Source of the DNA: Mangrovimicrobium sp033283385
Lineage (GTDB): Bacteria > Pseudomonadota > Gammaproteobacteria > Pseudomonadales > Halieaceae
Direction of reading: 5' to 3'
DNA: 64,000 nucleotides
NCBI GenBank assembly: GCA_033283385.1
Contig: JAWMQQ010000002.1
Span: 744,001-808,000 of the forward strand
Shown here: positions 59,326 through 64,000 of the stretch, piece by piece
Position numbering within the stretch: the stretch's first letter is position 1
Layout: every line of letters begins with the position of its first letter
Notes under the pieces: model-generated
Databases searched by the model: none
Told to the model about the DNA's origin: nothing
Seen by the model: only the letters and a program-made list of their open reading frames with translations
Position numbers and translations under genes: made by a program

Positions 59326-60183
59326 ATGTCAGCAAAACTGGTAAAAGAATTACGCGAGCGCACCGGCCTGGGCCTGCTTGAGTGCAAAAAGGCCCTGGCG
59401 GCAGCAGATGGCGACATCGACGCCGCGATCGAGGAGCTGCGCAAGTCCAGCGGCATGAAAGCCGCCAAGAAAGCCGGCCGCACCGCGGCTGACGGCGTCG
59501 TCGCAGCGCGCATATCCGAAGACGGCAGCTACGGCGTTATCGTCGAAGTGAACTCCGAGACCGACTTCGTCGCACGCGACGACAACTTCCTCGGCTTCGT
59601 CGAGAAAGTACTGGATGCCGCCTTCAACGGCAGGCAGGAAGACGTGGAAGCCCTGATGGCTGGCGAACTGGAAGAAGCGCGCCAGGCGCTGGTCCAGAAG
59701 ATCGGCGAGAACATCAGCGTGCGTCGCTCGCAGGTCGTCACCGCCGACGCCGGTGTTGTAGGCGCCTACGTGCACGGCAACAAGCGCATCGCGGTACTGG
59801 TCGAGCTCAAAGGCGGCGACCAGGACCTGGCCAAGGACGTCGCCATGCACGTCGCGGCGGTCAACCCGGCAGTGGTTTCCCCGGCCGACATGCCCGAGGA
59901 CCTGCTGGCGAAGGAGAAGGAAATCTACACCGCACAGGCGCAGGAATCCGACAAGCCGGCAGAGATCGTCGAGAAGATGATCGAAGGCCGCATGCGCAAG
60001 TTCCTGGCCGAGAACTCCCTGGTCGAGCAACCCTTCGTCAAGGACCCCGACGTCAAGGTAGGCAAGCTGGTCTCCGCCGCCGGCGCCGAAGTGGCCTCAT
60101 TCGCGCGCTTTGAAGTGGGCGAAGGCATCGAAGTCGAGAAAGTCGATTTCGCCGACGAGGTAGCTGCCCAGCTGAACGGCTGA
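59326..60183 (+). CDS. tsf: Elongation factor Ts
   Basis: The 285-residue EF-Ts recharges EF-Tu with GTP. KLVKELRERTGLGLLECKKAL and IVEVNSETDFVARDDNF, including the TDFV loop that contacts EF-Tu, are intact. NPAVVSPADMP and the C-terminal LVEQPFVKDPDVKVG follow. GGAGG lies before the ATG. A terminator follows. Confidence 0.98.
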   Translation: MSAKLVKELRERTGLGLLECKKALAAADGDIDAAIEELRKSSGMKAAKKAGRTAADGVVAARISEDGSYGVIVEVNSETDFVARDDNFLGFVEKVLDAAFNGRQEDVEALMAGELEEARQALVQKIGENISVRRSQVVTADAGVVGAYVHGNKRIAVLVELKGGDQDLAKDVAMHVAAVNPAVVSPADMPEDLLAKEKEIYTAQAQESDKPAEIVEKMIEGRMRKFLAENSLVEQPFVKDPDVKVGKLVSAAGAEVASFARFEVGEGIEVEKVDFADEVAAQLNG

Positions 60184-60206
60184 TCCGGCGCCAGGCGCCA
60201 GATGAC

Positions 60207-60232
60207 AAACGGGGCTGCGGCCCCGTTTTGTT
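60207..60232 (+). terminator. Rho-independent terminator of rpsB-tsf
   Basis: Nine-base arms aaacggggc and gccccgttt surround TGCG, followed by TGTTTA. It lies 24 bp after the tsf stop. Confidence 0.85.
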
Positions 60233-60316
60233 TATCTGCGCTTTCTACAGGAATTCCTTGGGCCCCCCCCTGTCCCATGTATAATGCCCCACAAACAGAT
60301 AACCCCTTGTTTTACA

Positions 60317-61084
60317 ATGCCTAGAGACGATATCGACCACATTCCCTCCATCGTGCCCTCGCGCGACCTGGACGAACCCGTAACTCGCAAGGGCGCCCGC
60401 GGCGGCGCCTCAGCGCGCGGCGCCGCCCGCCCGCCGGCCCGGCCGGAGCGCAGCGGTGGCGGCCTGCTGGGCAGGCTGGTCCTGACTGTCGCGCTGGTCA
60501 CCGCCGCCGTGGCCTGCGCCTGGGCCTTCCAGTTGCAGAAGGAATTGCGCGTGGCGCAGGACTCCATCGAGGACTACGCCAACCGCATCTCCGACCTGGA
60601 GGCGCGGCTCTCGGATACCGACGAGGGGATGAACCAGAACGCCGCGGTACAGGCCGCCAAGATCCGCGAACTGGATTCGGAAGTGCGCAAGCTCTGGGAC
60701 AACGTCTGGAAGGAATCCAAGCAGCGCCTGTCCGCACTGGAGACCGCCAGCAAGGGCCAGGCGGGCCGGGTGGCCGCCAACGAGAGCGCGCTGAAGTCGC
60801 TGCAGGGCAAGGCGTCCTCGGCCGAGGCGGACCTGCAGAAGTTGAAGACGGTTTCCGGCGACCTCTCGCGGCTTGCCAGCAGCGCCAAGACCAACCAGGC
60901 GGAACTGGAACGGATTGCCGATGCGTTGAACCGGGCCGAGCTGGACCTCGCCAAGTTGAATCGGCAGGTGTCCAATAACACCGAGGGGATCAAGGCGACC
61001 GACGCCTTCCGCCGGCAGGTGAATAGCAGCATCAACAGTATCGAAGCCTCCATCCGCGCGCTGCAGGCGACTCCCTCCCTGTAG
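60317..61084 (+). CDS. Membrane-anchored coiled-coil protein of unknown function
   Basis: I start at ATG 60317 (255 aa; an in-frame ATG at 60284 would add 11 residues). The first 50 residues are Arg/Ala/Pro-rich, followed by one membrane segment (LLGRLVLTVALVTAAVACAWAF, about 51-72). The rest is a long helical heptad region (SIEDYANRISDLEARLSD to AELDLAKLNRQVSNNTEGI). That makes an inner-membrane protein with a periplasmic coiled coil. I do not recognise a named family. Its stop lies inside a REP unit. Confidence 0.8.
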   Translation: MPRDDIDHIPSIVPSRDLDEPVTRKGARGGASARGAARPPARPERSGGGLLGRLVLTVALVTAAVACAWAFQLQKELRVAQDSIEDYANRISDLEARLSDTDEGMNQNAAVQAAKIRELDSEVRKLWDNVWKESKQRLSALETASKGQAGRVAANESALKSLQGKASSAEADLQKLKTVSGDLSRLASSAKTNQAELERIADALNRAELDLAKLNRQVSNNTEGIKATDAFRRQVNSSINSIEASIRALQATPSL

Positions 61085-61192
61085 GAGCCGGCTATGCAGG
61101 CGATCACCTGTCGTAGGAGCGCGCTCTGCGCGCGATCGCCGGCGTAGCAGGCTCCTACAGGAACGGCAATCGCCTGCATAGCAGGCTCCTAC
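61081..61192. repeat. REP cluster 4
   Basis: Two forward units (61081-61104 and 61113-61136) and two inverted units (61135-61158 and 61169-61192) mix both palindrome types. The first unit has a mismatched stem (CCGGC/GCAGG). The TAG of the first head ends the coiled-coil protein gene. The facing pairs can form long hairpins before the fumarase gene. Confidence 0.92.
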
Positions 61193-61290
61193 AGCGGCGA
61201 TATCGGATCTCCCGTACGGGGCTTTCCCCCACGTTTCGTCGGTGTACAATACGGCCCGTTTGTGACCCACGCCGTAAGGACCTACCCGCC

Positions 61291-62814
61291 ATGACCGTGA
61301 TCCGCCAGGACGATTTCATCGACAGCGTCGCCGATGCGCTGCAGTTCATTTCCTACTACCACCCGAAGGATTTCATCGACGCGGTGCACGAGGCGTGGCA
61401 GAAGGAACTGAACCCCGCGGCCAAGGACGCCATGGCGCAGATCCTGATCAACTCGCGCATGTGCGCGGAAGGGCACCGGCCGATCTGCCAGGATACGGGC
61501 ATCGTGACCGTGTTCCTGAAGATCGGCATGAACGTGCAGTGGGACGCCACCATGAGCGTGGCGGACATGGTCAACGAGGGCGTGCGTCGCGCCTACCTGA
61601 ACCCGGATAACGTGCTGCGCGCCTCCATCCTCGACGATCCCGCCGGTGCGCGGAAGAACACGAAAGACAACACCCCGGCGGTGATTCACATGGAGGTCGT
61701 CGAGGGCGACACCGTGGACGTGCAGGTGGCGGCCAAGGGTGGTGGTTCCGAGAACAAGTCGAAGATGGCCATGCTCAACCCCTCCGACAGCATCGTCGAC
61801 TGGGTGCTGAAGACGGTGCCGACCATGGGCGCCGGCTGGTGCCCGCCGGGCATGCTGGGTATCGGCATCGGCGGCACCGCTGAAAAGGCGGCGGTGATGG
61901 CCAAGGAAGCGCTGATGGACCCCATCGACATCCACGAGCTGCGCGAGCGCGGCCCATCCAACCGCGCCGAGGAACTGCGGCTGGAGCTGATGGAGAAGGT
62001 CAACAAGCTGGGCATCGGCGCCCAGGGCCTGGGCGGCCTGACCACGGTGCTGGACGTGAAAATCATGGATTACCCGACCCACGCGGCCTCGCTGCCGGTG
62101 GCGATGATTCCCAACTGCGCGGCCACCCGCCACGCGCACTTCGTGCTGGATGGTTCCGGCCCGGCGCTGCAGACCCCGCCCAGCCTGGACGACTGGCCGA
62201 ACATCACCTGGGAAGTGGGCGAGGGCACCCGCCGCGTCAACCTCGATACGGTGACCCCGGAAGAAGCCGCCCAGTGGCAACCGGGTGACACGCTGCTGCT
62301 GTCCGGCAAGATGCTCACCGGCCGCGACGCGGCGCACAAGAAGATGAAGGAGCTGATCGACTCCGGCGAGGGCCTGCCCGAGGGCGTGGACCTCAAGGGT
62401 CGCTTCATCTACTACGTCGGCCCGGTCGACCCGGTGCGCGACGAGGTGGTCGGCCCCGCCGGCCCGACGACGTCCACCCGCATGGACAAGTTCACCGACT
62501 TCATCCTCGAGCACACCGGCCTGCTGGGCATGATCGGCAAGGCCGAGCGCGGGCCCGCCGGCGTGGAGGCGATCAAGAAGCACAAGGCGGTCTACCTGAT
62601 GGCCGTGGGCGGCGCCGCCTACCTGGTGTCCAAGGCGATCACCGCCGCACGTGTCGTCGCCTTCCCGGAGCTGGGCATGGAGGCGATCTACGAGTTCGAG
62701 GTGAAGGACATGCCGGTCAGCGTGGCCGTCGACGTCAACGGCACCTCGGTGCACGAGGTCGGCCCGAAGATCTGGCAGGCGAAGATCGAGGAGCAGGCAC
62801 TCGAGGTCATCTAG
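61291..62814 (+). CDS. Fumarate hydratase, class I ([4Fe-4S])
   Basis: The 507-residue oxygen-sensitive fumarase converts fumarate and malate in the TCA cycle. RPICQDTGIVTVFLKIG and PNCAATRHAHF carry iron-sulfur Cys residues, KGGGSENKSKMAM is the substrate region, and the C-terminal beta domain (GRFIYYVGPVDPV, LMAVGGAAYLVSK) is fused, as in FumA/FumB. The gene lies between a REP cluster and sbcB; four bases separate it from the sbcB start. Confidence 0.95.
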   Translation: MTVIRQDDFIDSVADALQFISYYHPKDFIDAVHEAWQKELNPAAKDAMAQILINSRMCAEGHRPICQDTGIVTVFLKIGMNVQWDATMSVADMVNEGVRRAYLNPDNVLRASILDDPAGARKNTKDNTPAVIHMEVVEGDTVDVQVAAKGGGSENKSKMAMLNPSDSIVDWVLKTVPTMGAGWCPPGMLGIGIGGTAEKAAVMAKEALMDPIDIHELRERGPSNRAEELRLELMEKVNKLGIGAQGLGGLTTVLDVKIMDYPTHAASLPVAMIPNCAATRHAHFVLDGSGPALQTPPSLDDWPNITWEVGEGTRRVNLDTVTPEEAAQWQPGDTLLLSGKMLTGRDAAHKKMKELIDSGEGLPEGVDLKGRFIYYVGPVDPVRDEVVGPAGPTTSTRMDKFTDFILEHTGLLGMIGKAERGPAGVEAIKKHKAVYLMAVGGAAYLVSKAITAARVVAFPELGMEAIYEFEVKDMPVSVAVDVNGTSVHEVGPKIWQAKIEEQALEVI

Positions 62815-62818
62815 GGCC

Positions 62819-64000
62819 GTGTCGGTACCGACGTTCTACTGGCACGACTACGAGACCTTCGGCGCCGATCCGTCCCGCGACCGCCCGGTGCAGTTCGCCG
62901 GGCTGCGCACCGATTTCGACCTGAACCCCATCGGCGAGCCGCTGGTGATCTACGCCCGCCCGGCCAACGATTACCTGCCGCAGCCGATGGCCTGCCTCAT
63001 CACTGGTATCACGCCGCAGGAGGCGCTGGAAAAAGGCGTCCCCGAGCGCGAGTTCATCCGCGCCATTCACGCGGAACTGGCGCAGCCCGGCACCTGCGGC
63101 GTCGGCTACAACTCGCTGCGCTTCGACGACGAAGTCACCCGCTACACCCTCTACCGCAACTTCTACGATCCCTACGCCCGCGAGTGGCGCGACGGCAATT
63201 CCCGCTGGGACATCATCGACATGCTGCGCGCCTGCCACGCCCTGCGCCCGGAGGGCATCGAGTGGCCGCTGCGCGAGGACGGCCTGCCCAGCTTCCGCCT
63301 GGAGGAACTCACCCGCGCCAACAGTATCGCCCACGAGGGCGCCCACGACGCGCTCTCGGACGTCTACGCGACCATCGCCGTGGCGCGTCTGGTAAGGGAA
63401 AAGCAGCCGAAGCTGTTCGACTACGTGCTGCGCTCGCGCGACAAGAACGCGGCGGCCGCCATGCTGGACATCGCATCGATGAAGCCGGTGCTGCACGTCT
63501 CCGGTATGTTCGGCGCGGCGCGCGACCACACCGCGCTGATCGCACCGCTGGCCGCCCATCCCGCGAACCGCAATGAGGTGCTGTGCGTCGACCTCATGGC
63601 CGACCCCGCGCTGCTGATCGAGGGTACGCCCGACGAGATCCGCGAGCGGCTGTTCGCCCCTTCGGACTCACTGGCCGACGGCCAGGAGCGCCCCGGCCTG
63701 AAGACCGTGCGCCTGAACAAATGCCCGGTGCTGGTCACCGCAAAGATGGCGGATGCCGAAACCGCAGCGCGCCTCGGGCTGTCCGGCGACCAGTGCCGCG
63801 CCAACCTCGCCGCCCTGCGGGCCTGTCGCGATCGCGACCCGAAAGCGTTTACCGCGAAAATACAGGCGGTGTATGCGGGCCGCGAGTTCCCGCCGGAAAC
63901 CGACCCCGACCGCATGCTCTACAGCGGCGGTTTCTTTCCGGACAGCGACCGCAAGCTGATGCAGTCGGTGGTCGACAGCAGCCCGCAGCAACTGGCGGAG
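62819..64000 (+). CDS. sbcB: Exodeoxyribonuclease I, N-terminal part
   Basis: The frame runs off the window after 394 residues (complete enzyme about 475). FYWHDYETFGADPSRDRPVQF carries the first DEDD acidic pair and matches E. coli ExoI closely. GYNSLRFDDEVTRY, SRWDIIDMLRACHALRPEGI and AHDALSDVYATIAVARLV supply the rest of the exonuclease site; the SH3-like domain begins near LFDYVLRSRDK. ExoI digests single-stranded DNA 3' to 5'. The start is GTG 62819, the only in-frame start after the fumarase stop. Confidence 0.95.
   Translation, partial: MSVPTFYWHDYETFGADPSRDRPVQFAGLRTDFDLNPIGEPLVIYARPANDYLPQPMACLITGITPQEALEKGVPEREFIRAIHAELAQPGTCGVGYNSLRFDDEVTRYTLYRNFYDPYAREWRDGNSRWDIIDMLRACHALRPEGIEWPLREDGLPSFRLEELTRANSIAHEGAHDALSDVYATIAVARLVREKQPKLFDYVLRSRDKNAAAAMLDIASMKPVLHVSGMFGAARDHTALIAPLAAHPANRNEVLCVDLMADPALLIEGTPDEIRERLFAPSDSLADGQERPGLKTVRLNKCPVLVTAKMADAETAARLGLSGDQCRANLAALRACRDRDPKAFTAKIQAVYAGREFPPETDPDRMLYSGGFFPDSDRKLMQSVVDSSPQQLAE

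Noticed and set aside
36077..61192. CRISPR array
   Set aside because: The repeated units are palindromic REPs in both orientations with irregular spacing and no uniform spacers; no cas genes are seen.
61282..62754. 490-codon open frame on the minus strand
   Set aside because: It is antisense to the fumarase gene and His/Val/Asp-rich as expected for a shadow of biased codon use.

Overview
The window is high-GC DNA from a gammaproteobacterial chromosome. The run ychF-pth-rplY-prs-tRNA-Gln-ispE-lolB-TPR lipoprotein, divergent from hemA-prfA-prmC-moeB, plus nth-dapC-glnD-map divergent from rpsB-tsf, is the order found in Pseudomonas-like and marine gammaproteobacteria. Two wax-ester-synthase/DGAT genes, several secreted esterases and a MetA-type outer-membrane protein suggest a marine lipid- or hydrocarbon-using lineage such as Halieaceae. 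The taxonomic placement is inference.

Accessory region A (1-16.4 kb) is a mostly co-directional set: the end of an alkaline-phosphatase-superfamily enzyme, an amidohydrolase, a stand-alone acyl carrier protein, an alpha/beta hydrolase, a SAM methyltransferase, two sister SDRs and a fused tandem class III CoA-transferase. It continues with a secreted protein of 14 VCBS/FG-GAP repeats plus a dockerin-like tail, a 59-residue YcaR/Trm112-like zinc-ribbon protein, a PqqD-like/dead site-2-protease/HlyD fusion, a predicted seven-bladed propeller protein and a sulfotransferase. It looks like one locus that makes, modifies and exports something unknown, and it is the best candidate here for an undescribed system.

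Region B (16.5-24.2 kb) is an island of four secreted or lipoprotein serine esterases. Region C (24.2-27 kb) holds a sugar-nucleotide epimerase overlapping an APS-reductase gene, a GNAT acetyltransferase and tRNA-Met. Region D (27.2-36.1 kb) carries two WS/DGATs around a FATP-type acyl-CoA synthetase, then a hydrolase-SDR-GDSL hydrolase-outer membrane protein operon.

Region E (36.2-64 kb) is core housekeeping: translation (pth, rplY, prfA, prmC, rpsB, tsf), haem and cofactor genes (hemA, moeB), nitrogen signalling (glnD), lysine synthesis (dapC), DNA repair (nth, sbcB), outer-membrane lipoprotein sorting (lolB), RNA helicase, sulfate uptake (cysZ) and fumarase. Four intergenic clusters of GTAGGAGC-type REP palindromes lie here; the REP supplies the TAG stop codon of five flanking genes. 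No REP-associated transposase, insertion sequence, phage gene or CRISPR array was seen.
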